Source of the DNA: JBMNMS01 sp050953445
GTDB taxonomy: Bacteria; Bacillota; Clostridia; Peptostreptococcales; Anaerovoracaceae
NCBI GenBank assembly: GCA_050953445.1
Contig: JBMNMS010000001.1
Coordinates: forward strand, 310,001-374,000
DNA: 64,000 nucleotides
Direction: 5' to 3'
This document shows positions 53,236-62,943 of this stretch, piece after piece (the stretch's first letter is position 1; the number at the start of each line of letters is the position of its first letter). The position numbers and the translations under genes were made by a program. The notes under the pieces were generated by a model. The model saw only the letters and a program-made list of their open reading frames with translations, had not been told where the DNA came from and did no database searches.

Positions 53236-54954
53236 TTACATTCTTTCCGGTGCTTCAATGCCCAAAAGCTCAAGCCCGTTTTTAATGGTCTGTTTCGCCG
53301 CAAGGGTGAGAAGTAGCTTGGCACGCTTCTCATCCTCATCCTCCACTAATATATGCTCATCCCTGTAGAATCGATTAAACCATTGAGCTACATCTACCAC
53401 ATGCCTGGTTATGATTGAGGGCTCATGTTTTTCCCCCGCCTCAGCCACTACTTGTGGAAATGTGTATATGAGCCTGCCTAATTCATAGGCGCTATCCCCA
53501 CTAATAAATTGAGCAGCCACCTTCCCGGGGTTTTCCAAAGCCTGATCCACGCTTACCGAGCCATTTCGTAAAACGCTGGCTGCCCTGGCATGGGTGTATT
53601 GAACATAGGGGCCCGTTTCCCCATCAAAATTAAGAATTTTATCCCAGGAAAATACATAATCCTTTATTTTACCGTTGGAGAGCTCCTGGAATATTACTGC
53701 CCCTATGCCAACCTGCCTGGCGGTAACATCCACATTTTCCGTATTAACACCCTTTTCCAAAATGATTTCCCTTGTTTTTTCGATAGCACTTTTTAGCACA
53801 TCCTCTAAGAACACCACCCTGCCGTGTCTGGTAGACATGGTACCGTCCTCAAGACTTACTAACCCGAAAGGAATGTGTATGCAATCCTTAGACCAATCAA
53901 AGCCCAATAGTTCAACAATCTTAATCCACTGCTGAAAATGCAGATTTTGTTGAGATGCTACAATATATAGGTTTTTATGGAAGTCATAATGCTCTTTCCT
54001 ATATACGGCGGCGGCTATGTCACGGGTAATATATAGAGTTGAACCATCGGTTTTCGTTATCAGTGCAATTCCCATGTTATACCGGGAAAGATCGATAATC
54101 TGTGCCCCCTTCGACTCCTCCAGGAGATTTTTCTCCTTCATCATCTGAATGATCCTATCCATCTTATCGGAATAAAAGCTTTCCCCGGCATAGGAATCAA
54201 AGGTTATCCCCAGCATATCGTAAACTCGATTAAACTCTTTTAAACTTTCATCTCTGAACCACTGCCACAAAGCCGTTTCCTCTTCCGCCCCTTTTTCTAA
54301 CCTTGCAAAGGTAGCTCTTGCCTCATCCTCTATGGCGGGATCCCTCTCCGATTCCTTTTGAAATCTTACATAGTACTCCAGCAGAGTTTTAATGGGCTCT
54401 TGACGAACATCCTCCTCCTTGCCCCACTTTTTGTAAGCTACTATCATTTTACCAAATTGTGTTCCGTAATCCCCAAGATGGTTAATCCTCACCGTATCAT
54501 ATCCTAAGAAATCATAAATCTTATATATCGAGTTTCCAATTACCGTGCTCCTTATATGCCCTATATGGAAGGGCTTTGCAATGTTGGGTGAGGAATATTC
54601 CACTATGACTTTTTTGCCTTTACCCATGTGGCTGCTTCCAAACCTGTCCCCCTGTTCGACTGCCGTTTTAACAACTTCCCCCATGAAGGGTTCTCTGGCC
54701 AAAAACATATTAACATAGGCGTTTACACTTTCAACCTTATGAAACAGAGTCTCCCCTTGAAGTTTTTGACTTATGTCCGAGGCTATTAAGGCCGGAGCCT
54801 TCCTAATAAGCTTGGCAAGCCTAAAGCAGGGGAAAGCATAATCCCCCAATTTGCTATCCGTAGGGATCTCAATCATATTATATAAATCTTCTTTATCCAA
54901 TCCTTCAACTAAGGGTGCCAGCAAATCCCCTATCTTTTCTTTAAAGTCTATCAT
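53236..54954 (-). CDS. argS: Arginyl-tRNA synthetase
   Basis: 572 residues. Class I signature HIGH at 130-133 inside PFHIGHIRSTVIGN; the KMSKS equivalent is the MSTRHGRVVFLEDVL segment. The N-terminal additional domain and the C-terminal DALR anticodon domain (ARAASVL to the end) are complete. It charges tRNA-Arg. The ATG overlaps the DUF523 stop by four bases (ATGA). Confidence 0.96.
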   Translation of the reverse strand: MIDFKEKIGDLLAPLVEGLDKEDLYNMIEIPTDSKLGDYAFPCFRLAKLIRKAPALIASDISQKLQGETLFHKVESVNAYVNMFLAREPFMGEVVKTAVEQGDRFGSSHMGKGKKVIVEYSSPNIAKPFHIGHIRSTVIGNSIYKIYDFLGYDTVRINHLGDYGTQFGKMIVAYKKWGKEEDVRQEPIKTLLEYYVRFQKESERDPAIEDEARATFARLEKGAEEETALWQWFRDESLKEFNRVYDMLGITFDSYAGESFYSDKMDRIIQMMKEKNLLEESKGAQIIDLSRYNMGIALITKTDGSTLYITRDIAAAVYRKEHYDFHKNLYIVASQQNLHFQQWIKIVELLGFDWSKDCIHIPFGLVSLEDGTMSTRHGRVVFLEDVLKSAIEKTREIILEKGVNTENVDVTARQVGIGAVIFQELSNGKIKDYVFSWDKILNFDGETGPYVQYTHARAASVLRNGSVSVDQALENPGKVAAQFISGDSAYELGRLIYTFPQVVAEAGEKHEPSIITRHVVDVAQWFNRFYRDEHILVEDEDEKRAKLLLTLAAKQTIKNGLELLGIEAPERM

Positions 54955-55412
54955 TTCAAAACCTCTTCCTTCCGTTCCGACCCTATTTCATCCGCCGTCA
55001 CCACTTTTATTCCATGCTCCCTGAGCAAGCCTGCAAAAACACCATCCCCCGGAATCAAAACCCCCGAAAAAGTGCCGTCATAAACCCTTCCACTTCCACA
55101 TGATGGACTTCTTGGTTGTAAAATTGCGAGCTCTATAACCTCCCCTGTTTCTTCGGCTTCCTTCATACAGCGTTCCAATTCCTCATTAGCTCCACGGTGG
55201 AAAGCCTCTGTATAATCTGCACCTTCCTTCCCCCATACTTTTCCATCCCTTATCTCTGCCGCCTGTCTCGGTACCGGCAATCCTCCCGCCACCTCAGGAC
55301 ATACGGCCACGTATTCTTTCCCTTTTAAAAACTGTATGACCTCTTCATTCCAGTTATTTTCACCATTATATTTACAGTTATCGCCAACAAGGCAGGCACT
55401 TACTATATACAT
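54951..55412 (-). CDS. DUF523 family protein
   Basis: 153 residues. Conserved cysteines of the family are seen in SACLVGDNCKYNGENN, CPEVAGGLPVPR and LQPRSPSCGSGRVYDGTFSG. Function is unsettled; the Cys pattern hints at metal or cluster binding. It overlaps argS by 4 bp and follows mutS2 by 29 bp. Confidence 0.9.
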   Translation of the reverse strand: MYIVSACLVGDNCKYNGENNWNEEVIQFLKGKEYVAVCPEVAGGLPVPRQAAEIRDGKVWGKEGADYTEAFHRGANEELERCMKEAEETGEVIELAILQPRSPSCGSGRVYDGTFSGVLIPGDGVFAGLLREHGIKVVTADEIGSERKEEVLK

Positions 55413-55441
55413 TTAAACCCTCCGCTAATTAAAATTGTCTG

Positions 55442-57811
55442 CTACTTCAATGTGACGATGGTTACCCCATCTCCTCCTTCATTGTAGCTGCCCCTCCTTT
55501 GAGAAGCCACATGTTTATGGCCTTTCATCATCTTTGCAAGCCCCTCACGCAAAACCCCGGATCCCCTGCCGTGTATGATGGTAACTTCTTTAAGGCCTGC
55601 AATAAAAGCATCGTCCAAATACTTGTCCACCTCTATAATAGCATCATCTAACACCCTTCCTATTACATTGATGCTGGTACCTGCGGTTTGCACTTTTGTT
55701 CGATAAAGCCCTCCGAAGGAAGCCTTTCCTCCACCTTTACTTTTTCCCACATCACCGACCTTTGCGATGCGATCCGTGGACACATTTACTTTTAATGCTC
55801 CAATCTGCACCTGTACCTCATTGCGATCATCAGGAAGAGAAATAACCCGGCCCTTCTGATTCAGCGAAACCACTTTTACCAGATCCCCTATCCCGATATC
55901 CCCCGGTTTTATCGGCTCATGATTCCTTTGATCTAAAATGTTGTCCCTGTATTTTTCCTTTCCTTCCTTTATACGCCTTCTTATTTGCTCCTTATTCCTG
56001 TTGAAGATAGATGGATCCTGCTGTCTCCTAAGCTCCTTCAGTTCCTTCTCCACCTGATCTGTAAGTATTTTTGCCTCATGAACCATTTGACTGGCTTCTT
56101 CCCTGGCCTTAGCCAGTATCCTTTCCTTTTGAGCCTCTAACCTTTCATACTGCTGCTCAATTTCCTCTTGCCTTCGCTTTAAAGCGAACTTTAATCCCAT
56201 AGCCTCGTCTCTATCCGCCTCAGCCGCCTTCCTATCCCTTTCTATGGATGACAAGACATCCTCAAAGGCTATATCCCCTCTGTCCAACAGGCTCCTTGCA
56301 TGATCAATGATTTGAGAATCGAGTCCAAGTTTTTTCGAAATCTCAAAGGCGTTTGAGCGTCCCGGAGTTCCCACAGTTAGCTTAAAGGTGGGGGATAGAG
56401 TCTCTACATCGAATTCCATCGACGCATTCTCAACCCCTTCAGTTGATAAGGCATATTTTTTTAATTCGGTATAATGGGTAGTAGCAAGGGTTCTTGCACC
56501 TTTACAATACAAGTTGTCCAATATGGCGATAGCAAGAGCAGCCCCTTCTGTGGGATCGGTACCCGCTCCAAGCTCATCCAACAATACAAGGGTATCCTCC
56601 CCTGCCTCCTTCACTATCTCCACAATGTTCCTCATATGGGATGAAAAGGTGGAAAGACTTTGTTCTATGCTTTGTTCGTCTCCTATATCGGCATATACTC
56701 TCTTGAATATGGGGAGAACCGACCCGGAAGATGCAGGTATATGGAGCCCCGTTTGTGCCATGAGGGAAAGGAGTCCCGTAGTTTTTAAAGTTACCGTCTT
56801 GCCGCCCGTATTGGGACCAGTTATTACCAGGGTGTGGTAATCCCCCCCTAACCGAATGGTTATAGGCACCACCTTTTCTTCATCTATCAGGGGATGCCTG
56901 GCTTCCTTTAAGACCAGTATTCCCGCCTCATTTATCAGCGGCTCTTCCCCCTTCATCTTAACGGACAGCTTCCCTTTGGCAAAAATCAAGTCTAACTTAA
57001 CCAATATTTTTTGGTTGTTAATTATCTCCTTGCTCGCCAGGGCCACCTGGGCGGAGAGATCAGCTAAAATCCTTGCTATCTCTTTTTGCTCCTCCAATTC
57101 CAATTCCCTGAGCTCATTGTTCATATTTACTATGGATTGTGGCTCTATAAACAGGGTGGCTCCCGTAGAAGACTGGTCATGGATCATTCCGGGAATCTTT
57201 GCTCTATGCTCCTGTTTAACAGGTATTACATATCTGCCCTGCCTCATGGTAACGATGGCATCCTGTAATATTAATCGATTATCAACGGATCCTATTATGG
57301 AGGAAAGCTTGCTTCTGATGGACTCATTTTGCCTGACTATAGCTCTCCTCAAATCCCTTAATCTTGGACTGGCATTATCTGCAACCTCATCCTCCGACAG
57401 TATCGACCTATCTATTTCATCCTCCAGATGTTTTTGAATGCTTATAACCTGTCCCAATCCCCTGATTATAGGCAAATCCGGCAAATCATCTTTGAGAAAG
57501 TTGTAGGCATTCCTTCCCACTTGAAGATTATATAGCACCTGTAGCAATTGCTTCATAGTGAGTACACCACTTTTTTCTGCCAGATTTACGAAATCACCTA
57601 TGTCGTAAAAATTCCCCAGCGGCAGGGACCCTTTAAGCACAATAACGGAAACCGCCTCTGTGGTTTCCGCTAACCTCTCCCTTATTTCATACATGTTGGA
57701 AAATGGAAAAAGCTCCCCAATAATCTCCTTTGTCATTGGGGATGAAGCCTCATCCTTTAATAACTCTTTTATTCTATTATATTCCAACACTCTAAATGTT
57801 TTATCATTCAT
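55442..57811 (-). CDS. mutS2: Endonuclease MutS2
   Basis: 789 residues. A MutS-like core and clamp lead to the ATPase (Walker A GPNTGGKT near 335, Walker B LVLLDELGAGTDPTEG near 410). A long coiled coil (about 515-620) and a C-terminal Smr nuclease domain (VTIIHGRGSGVLREGLAKMM) follow. MutS2 acts in suppressing recombination and in rescue of collided ribosomes in Bacillus. It follows zapA by 17 bp. Confidence 0.96.
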   Translation of the reverse strand: MNDKTFRVLEYNRIKELLKDEASSPMTKEIIGELFPFSNMYEIRERLAETTEAVSVIVLKGSLPLGNFYDIGDFVNLAEKSGVLTMKQLLQVLYNLQVGRNAYNFLKDDLPDLPIIRGLGQVISIQKHLEDEIDRSILSEDEVADNASPRLRDLRRAIVRQNESIRSKLSSIIGSVDNRLILQDAIVTMRQGRYVIPVKQEHRAKIPGMIHDQSSTGATLFIEPQSIVNMNNELRELELEEQKEIARILADLSAQVALASKEIINNQKILVKLDLIFAKGKLSVKMKGEEPLINEAGILVLKEARHPLIDEEKVVPITIRLGGDYHTLVITGPNTGGKTVTLKTTGLLSLMAQTGLHIPASSGSVLPIFKRVYADIGDEQSIEQSLSTFSSHMRNIVEIVKEAGEDTLVLLDELGAGTDPTEGAALAIAILDNLYCKGARTLATTHYTELKKYALSTEGVENASMEFDVETLSPTFKLTVGTPGRSNAFEISKKLGLDSQIIDHARSLLDRGDIAFEDVLSSIERDRKAAEADRDEAMGLKFALKRRQEEIEQQYERLEAQKERILAKAREEASQMVHEAKILTDQVEKELKELRRQQDPSIFNRNKEQIRRRIKEGKEKYRDNILDQRNHEPIKPGDIGIGDLVKVVSLNQKGRVISLPDDRNEVQVQIGALKVNVSTDRIAKVGDVGKSKGGGKASFGGLYRTKVQTAGTSINVIGRVLDDAIIEVDKYLDDAFIAGLKEVTIIHGRGSGVLREGLAKMMKGHKHVASQRRGSYNEGGDGVTIVTLK

Positions 57812-57828
57812 TTCCTTGTAAATGCCTG

Positions 57829-58575
57829 CTACTCTACAATCTTTTTATATCTATCCAGTTCGCCTTTTAACTGAATGTTTTCCATCTGCAAATCAAAAAA
57901 GGCAGTTTCCATTTCCTTCAGCTTTTCTTCAAGGGTCTTAACTTCATGATGATTGATCTCGCTTGATTCTTCTTGAGCACCAAGACGCTCCATAAGCTTT
58001 TCATTTTTTCCTTGCAGAGCCTCACACTCCTTTTTTAATTCTGCAAGCCTTGCTTCCAATATCTTAACTTCCTCATCGCTGCTTCCAACAGTTTCAATCT
58101 GTTCTTCCAAACGATGATTCAGTTTTTCATTCTTTTTTTTAAGGGCATTATAGGCGTTTTTCATTTCCTTGTTCTTAGACTTTAATGCCTCGGCTTTTAG
58201 TTCCTCATCCTCTAATTTAGCCCTTAATAATTCGTTTCCCTTAGCAGTTATGGCCTCCTTCTCCTTTAACACATCCAAACTTTCCTTAGCTTCCTCTAAA
58301 AGCTTTTCATATTTTTGGATTTCCTTTTCATGTTTTCCACTGCTTTTAGATATTTCATCCACCATCCTCTTGAGTTTAAAATACTCATCGGTCAAATTCA
58401 CTGCTGTCAGCACTGCCAAGCTTGCAACGGAGCAGGAGGGAATAGCGGCAGCAATTCTATGCATTTTATCATCCACAAAATTTGCCACCTTGACAATCTG
58501 ATCCGGAGGCGAGGTGCCGGTTATCGTGTACTCCTGCCCATAAATTCTTACGCTTACCTTATTATGTGCATCCAT
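57829..58575 (-). CDS. zapA: ZapA-like cell division protein with long coiled coil
   Basis: 248 residues from ATG 58573-58575, eight bases after GGAGG. The N-terminal 90 residues are ZapA-like (VSVRIYGQEYTITGTSPPDQ, VANFVDDKMHRIA, SVASLAVLTAVNLTDEYFKL). The remaining 155 residues are one charged coiled coil with repeated KNEKL elements. Ordinary ZapA is 85-110 residues, so this is an elongated form. ZapA bundles FtsZ filaments; ftsZ itself is at 63-64 kb. Confidence 0.85.
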   Translation of the reverse strand: MDAHNKVSVRIYGQEYTITGTSPPDQIVKVANFVDDKMHRIAAAIPSCSVASLAVLTAVNLTDEYFKLKRMVDEISKSSGKHEKEIQKYEKLLEEAKESLDVLKEKEAITAKGNELLRAKLEDEELKAEALKSKNKEMKNAYNALKKKNEKLNHRLEEQIETVGSSDEEVKILEARLAELKKECEALQGKNEKLMERLGAQEESSEINHHEVKTLEEKLKEMETAFFDLQMENIQLKGELDRYKKIVE

Positions 58576-58607
58576 TAGGTCATCCTCCTCACTTAATTCC
58601 AATGGAC

Positions 58608-61004
58608 CTATATTTCCCTTAAAACTGCATCTAACTTGTCTCGCAGTACCTTCAATATCTCCTCATGTATAGGCTGAACCTCTTCATCGGTCAAGGTTCC
58701 ATCCTTCTTCCTGTACGTCAGGGTAAACGCTATGCTCTTTTTACCCTTAGGCACCTGCTTTCCTCTATATACATCGAATAATGTGACCGATTCCAATATA
58801 CTGTCACCTTTTTCCCTTATCCTTTCCGCCACCTTGGAAGCAGGGATCTCCTCATCAAGCAGCAGGGCGATATCCCTTGATGTGGAGGGATATTTAGGGA
58901 GGGGTTTATAGAGCACGGTTTTGTTTGCAAGTTTTGCTATTTTATCAAAGTTCATTTCGCAGCAATAAACACGCCCGCTTATCTCATATATATCCAAGAC
59001 GTTGGGATGTAATTCTCCTATAATACCAATCCTTTCTCCATCCCCATAAATGAGACCACATCTGCCTGGATGAAATGCAGATTCATTTTCCTCACTATCG
59101 AAGGAAAGGGTTTTTATCCCCATTTTATTTAGCAATTCTTCGACGATTCCCTTGAGGGTAAAAAAGCTCTCCTGGGACCCGTAACAACCAATTACCAGTG
59201 ATTCTTCCTCCTTAGGCAGCCCATCCTCTCCTGTTTCATCAAAAAATGTATTGCCTAATTCAAAGCATTTTACCTCAGGTATATTCCTGGTGAAATTTCT
59301 CTCCATGACCTCCAATATATTGTGCATCAACAATGTCCTCATGGAGCTGTTTTCCTCTCCCAGGGGATTGATAAGCTTGACAGCCTTTCTCTCACGCCGC
59401 TCCTCAGGGATACCTAAATTGTCTAAGCCCTTCGGGCTGACGAAGGAATATGTCTGAATCTCATTATAGCCTAAACCCACAAGGGAGTCCCGTGCCAAGT
59501 CCCTAAATAATCTCTTTGATGGAATTCTTGAAAAACTGCTGCCCTTTGACAGGGTGGAAGGCAGATTGTCATATCCATACATCCTGGCGATCTCCTCAAC
59601 AAAATCAACTTCCGAGGACAAATCCTGTCTCACGGTGGGTGGTGTGACTTCAATTATATCTCCAATAATTTCAACCCTCATTTCAAGGTCTTTTAAAATC
59701 TCAGCCATATTCTCTGCCGAAATATCTGTCCCCAGGACTTTGTTAATCCTAACTGGTCGAATCCTTATCGGACTATTTTTTTGAGGGCTTGGATAGCAAT
59801 CTGCCGCCCCCTTTATAATCCTTCCAATTCCTAATTCTTCTATCAACTTGCACACCCTGTCCGCTGCTAAGGCTGCAAGGTTAGGGTCTATTCCTTTTTC
59901 AAATCTGGATGATGCCTCAGTCCTGAGCCCTAATTTTTTTGATGTGCGGCGAACGCTATCTCCAAGGAAATTAGCGGATTCAATCAGAATAGTTTCCGTT
60001 TCATCACCAATCTCCGAATTCAATCCCCCCATAACTCCGGCTATTGCCACATTCCTTTCCCCATCCTTGATCATGAGCATACTACTATCTAACTTTCTTT
60101 CAACCCCATCAAGAGTCGTGAAGCATTGACCCTCCTCGGCGGTATCAACTATAATTTTATTATCTTTTAACATCGTAATATCGAAGGCATGCAAAGGTTG
60201 ACCATACTCTAACATGACGTAGTTTGTTATGTCCACAATGTTGTTTATTGGACGCATTCCACCATGCATCAGCCTTTTTTGCAGCCACCATGGCGAAGGC
60301 CCTATTTTAATGTCCTTGGCAACCCTTGCCACATATCTTTTGCACAATTCAGGCTTCTTTATCTCCAAGGAGATATAGTCCTCTATATTCCCGGTTTCAT
60401 TAATGCAATCCTTTCGGGGATAACTAATTCCGATACCAAAGGTAGCAGCCGCTTCCCTGGCCATACCGGTTATAGAGAGGCAATCCGGTCTGTTTGGAGT
60501 TATTTCAAAATCTATTATCTGATCTTTAATACCCATGGCCGTAACAAAATCCTGTCCCACCTGGTAGTCCCCTTCTAAAATCCATATGCCATCCCTATGG
60601 GACACCGGAACAACCTTATCCTCATAACCTAATTCCTTAGCTGAACATAACATTCCCTGAGATTCAACGCCCCTCAGCTTTCCTTTTTTAATGATCTTGC
60701 CGTCGAGCATCCTCCCTCCTGCAAGGACGACGGGAACAAAGGCTTCCTTAAAGACGTTTGAAGCTCCCGTAACCACCTGTAATGCTTCCTCGCCTCCCGC
60801 ATCTACTTTGCATATCAGCAATTTTTCAGCATCGGGGTGCTTTTCTATGGATAGTATCCTACCTATCACCACACCTTCTATTTCGTTTCCAAAACTTTTA
60901 ACCTCTTCAATATTGGATCCGGACATTATCATTTTTTCACATAATACATCTATATCCACGTCTAAATCGACATATTCCTTTAACCATTCAACGGGTATCA
61001 GCAT
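58608..61004 (-). CDS. pheT: Phenylalanyl-tRNA synthetase beta subunit
   Basis: 798 residues. Domains in order are an N-terminal module, an EMAP-II-type tRNA-binding domain (about 40-150), B3/B4 editing (about 210-380), B5 (about 405-475), the core (about 490-675) and FDX-ACB (about 705-798, starting YPSTSRDIALLLDEEIPASK). With PheS it charges tRNA-Phe and edits Tyr-tRNA. It follows pheS by 12 bp. Confidence 0.97.
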   Translation of the reverse strand: MLIPVEWLKEYVDLDVDIDVLCEKMIMSGSNIEEVKSFGNEIEGVVIGRILSIEKHPDAEKLLICKVDAGGEEALQVVTGASNVFKEAFVPVVLAGGRMLDGKIIKKGKLRGVESQGMLCSAKELGYEDKVVPVSHRDGIWILEGDYQVGQDFVTAMGIKDQIIDFEITPNRPDCLSITGMAREAAATFGIGISYPRKDCINETGNIEDYISLEIKKPELCKRYVARVAKDIKIGPSPWWLQKRLMHGGMRPINNIVDITNYVMLEYGQPLHAFDITMLKDNKIIVDTAEEGQCFTTLDGVERKLDSSMLMIKDGERNVAIAGVMGGLNSEIGDETETILIESANFLGDSVRRTSKKLGLRTEASSRFEKGIDPNLAALAADRVCKLIEELGIGRIIKGAADCYPSPQKNSPIRIRPVRINKVLGTDISAENMAEILKDLEMRVEIIGDIIEVTPPTVRQDLSSEVDFVEEIARMYGYDNLPSTLSKGSSFSRIPSKRLFRDLARDSLVGLGYNEIQTYSFVSPKGLDNLGIPEERRERKAVKLINPLGEENSSMRTLLMHNILEVMERNFTRNIPEVKCFELGNTFFDETGEDGLPKEEESLVIGCYGSQESFFTLKGIVEELLNKMGIKTLSFDSEENESAFHPGRCGLIYGDGERIGIIGELHPNVLDIYEISGRVYCCEMNFDKIAKLANKTVLYKPLPKYPSTSRDIALLLDEEIPASKVAERIREKGDSILESVTLFDVYRGKQVPKGKKSIAFTLTYRKKDGTLTDEEVQPIHEEILKVLRDKLDAVLREI

Positions 61005-61016
61005 TATTCCTTCCTC

Positions 61017-62042
61017 CTATTTGAATTGTTCTATGAAGCGCATATCATTCTCATAAAACAGCCTGATATCATCCACCTCATACTTCAACATGGCAATTCT
61101 CTCCACCCCCATACCGAAGGCGAAACCCGTATATCTTTCTGTATCCAATCCTCCAACCTTGAGTACGTTGGGATGAACCATGCCGCAGCCCAGTATTTCT
61201 ATCCAGCCACTGCCCTTACACACCCTGCATCCTTTGCCTCCACACTTAAAGCAGGACACATCCACCTCGGCGCTTGGCTCCGTAAAAGGAAAGTAATGCG
61301 GCCTGAATTTTGTTTCCACATTTGATCCAAACATCTCTTTTGCGAATATTTCAAGGGTTCCCTTTAAATCAGACATCGAAATGCCTTCCGCCACCTCCAA
61401 CCCCTCTACCTGGTGAAACATTGGAGAATGGGTTGCATCGGGGGTGTCAAACCTGAAACATCTCCCCGGGGAAATCACTTTTATAGGGGGCTTTTCCTTC
61501 ATCAATGTTCTTATCTGAACGGGAGAGGTCTGAGTCCTTAAAACAACCTTTTCCCCTATATAGAAGGTGTCTGTAAGGTCTCTGGAAGGATGATTCTGTG
61601 GAGCATTGAGGGCATCAAAGTTGTTGAATACAGTTTCGATTTCTGGCCCCTCTGTTATACTGTAGCCCATGCTGGTAAAGATTCTGGATATCTTTTCAAT
61701 TGTTATGGTTATAGGGTGTTTAGTGCCCAACTTAACCGAAGTCCCCGGCTCTGTAACATCGATCCTTTCCGCACGGAAACGCAGGTTTCTTTCCGCTTCT
61801 TGCAAGGCGGCAAACCTTTCTTCCAGCAATTTTTCTATCTCGTTTCTGACTCCATTAGCTGCCTGTCCCAACACCTTTCTCTCCTCCGGTGTAAGGCTTC
61901 CCATAGTGCGGAGAATCTCTGTCAATTTCCCCTTCTTCCCCAGCATATTAATTCTAAGTTCTTCAGCTTCACCGATAGTTGCAGCTTTCAAAAGCCTTTC
62001 CTTCGCCTCCTGCAAAATGGCGCTTAAATCTGTCTGCCCCAT
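61017..62042 (-). CDS. pheS: Phenylalanyl-tRNA synthetase alpha subunit
   Basis: 341 residues. An N-terminal coiled coil (about 1-90) leads to the class II core with HPSRDLTDTFY, the ATHSPMFHQVEGL motif and GFAFGMGVERIAMLKY (motif 3). A four-cysteine cluster (CFKCGGKGCRVCKGSGW) precedes GCGMVHPNVL; it may bind zinc. The ATG overlaps the end of the methyltransferase gene by 19 bp. No T-box leader is seen. Confidence 0.96.
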   Translation of the reverse strand: MGQTDLSAILQEAKERLLKAATIGEAEELRINMLGKKGKLTEILRTMGSLTPEERKVLGQAANGVRNEIEKLLEERFAALQEAERNLRFRAERIDVTEPGTSVKLGTKHPITITIEKISRIFTSMGYSITEGPEIETVFNNFDALNAPQNHPSRDLTDTFYIGEKVVLRTQTSPVQIRTLMKEKPPIKVISPGRCFRFDTPDATHSPMFHQVEGLEVAEGISMSDLKGTLEIFAKEMFGSNVETKFRPHYFPFTEPSAEVDVSCFKCGGKGCRVCKGSGWIEILGCGMVHPNVLKVGGLDTERYTGFAFGMGVERIAMLKYEVDDIRLFYENDMRFIEQFK

Positions 62043-62893
62043 ACCTGTTTTTCTCCTTTGTTTCTGTTTTCGTTATTCTGCCGAAGGGATTCATACATAA
62101 GAATACCCGCTGCCACCGCTGCATTTAGCGACTCCACCGCTTCTGCCATAGGCAGAGTAACCATGCAATCTCCACCGGCCATAAAATCCTTTGAAATACC
62201 TGACCCCTCATTACCTATGATCAAGGCTATGTTTTCCCTCATATCCACATCGTAGTAACATGTATTGGAACGGGGATCTGTTACCAGTATACGTTTGCCA
62301 TGTTTCCTTAAGAGATTAAGGGCTTCTTCCCCATCCCTCACAAATAATATCGGCACTCGAAACAAGGATCCCGCCGCCGCCCGAACCACCTTAGGAGAGT
62401 AAATATCCACAGTTCCCTTTACTATCATGATGCCGGACCATCCGGCTGCATCAGAGGTTCTCAGAAGCGTCCCCATATTGCCCGGATCCTGAATCCGGTC
62501 TATAACCAATATGTTTCCCCATCCTCTATCCGATGTTTTTACAAAAAATTCACCTTCAGTAAATTTTCGTTTTTCTATTATCGATATAACCCCCTGAGGC
62601 GTTTCCGTATCCGATATTCTGCGGAAAAGATCATGCTCCAAGACAATTAGTTTACCTTTGTGTCCTCTTCGCTCCACCATTTCCCTTATCCGATTGTTTT
62701 CCTCCCGGGAAAGATCTTCACTTAAAAAAACTGCCTTTAAAAAAACATCATTTTTAAGACCTTCATGGAGAAGATTAGGGCCTTCAGCAAGATAGACTCC
62801 CCTCCGATCCCTTTCATGTTTGTAGCGGAGTTTCAAGGCCTCTTTAAAGGTTGGGTTTTCCACCGATGTGATTCTTTTTATCATATTATCCAT
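62024..62893 (-). CDS. SpoU/TrmH-family RNA 2'-O-ribose methyltransferase
   Basis: 289 residues. An N-terminal substrate-binding domain (YLAEGPNLLHEGL) is followed by the SPOUT knot domain with motifs DPGNMGTLLRTSDAAGW, ALIIGNEGSGIS and LPMAEAVESLNAAVAAGILM. It methylates a ribose in rRNA or tRNA. The start, MDNMIKRITSVENP, lies only nine bases after a terminator hairpin and lacks a ribosome-binding site. The next gene, pheS, overlaps its 3' end. Confidence 0.9.
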   Translation of the reverse strand: MDNMIKRITSVENPTFKEALKLRYKHERDRRGVYLAEGPNLLHEGLKNDVFLKAVFLSEDLSREENNRIREMVERRGHKGKLIVLEHDLFRRISDTETPQGVISIIEKRKFTEGEFFVKTSDRGWGNILVIDRIQDPGNMGTLLRTSDAAGWSGIMIVKGTVDIYSPKVVRAAAGSLFRVPILFVRDGEEALNLLRKHGKRILVTDPRSNTCYYDVDMRENIALIIGNEGSGISKDFMAGGDCMVTLPMAEAVESLNAAVAAGILMYESLRQNNENRNKGEKQVWGRQI

Positions 62894-62901
62894 CCATGTA
62901 T

Positions 62902-62926
62902 AAAAGCCGGTGATTTACCGGCTTTT
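62902..62926 (-). terminator. Terminator after ftsZ
   Basis: A perfect 10-bp stem AAAAGCCGGT/ACCGGCTTTT with a five-base loop lies 18 bp after the ftsZ stop. The minus-strand arm ends CTTTT. It separates ftsZ from the methyltransferase-phe operon, which begins 9 bp later. Confidence 0.75.
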
Positions 62927-62943
62927 ATATGGTTTCTTTCCTT

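Noticed and set aside
56856..57437. Plus-strand frame of 193 codons opposite mutS2
   Set aside because: The minus-strand gene is a full, conserved MutS2. The antisense frame has no start signal and is rich in Ser, as antisense frames here usually are.
61005..62100. Possible T-box leader for pheST
   Set aside because: pheS overlaps the preceding methyltransferase gene and there is no leader region to hold a T-box; none was seen before the methyltransferase either.
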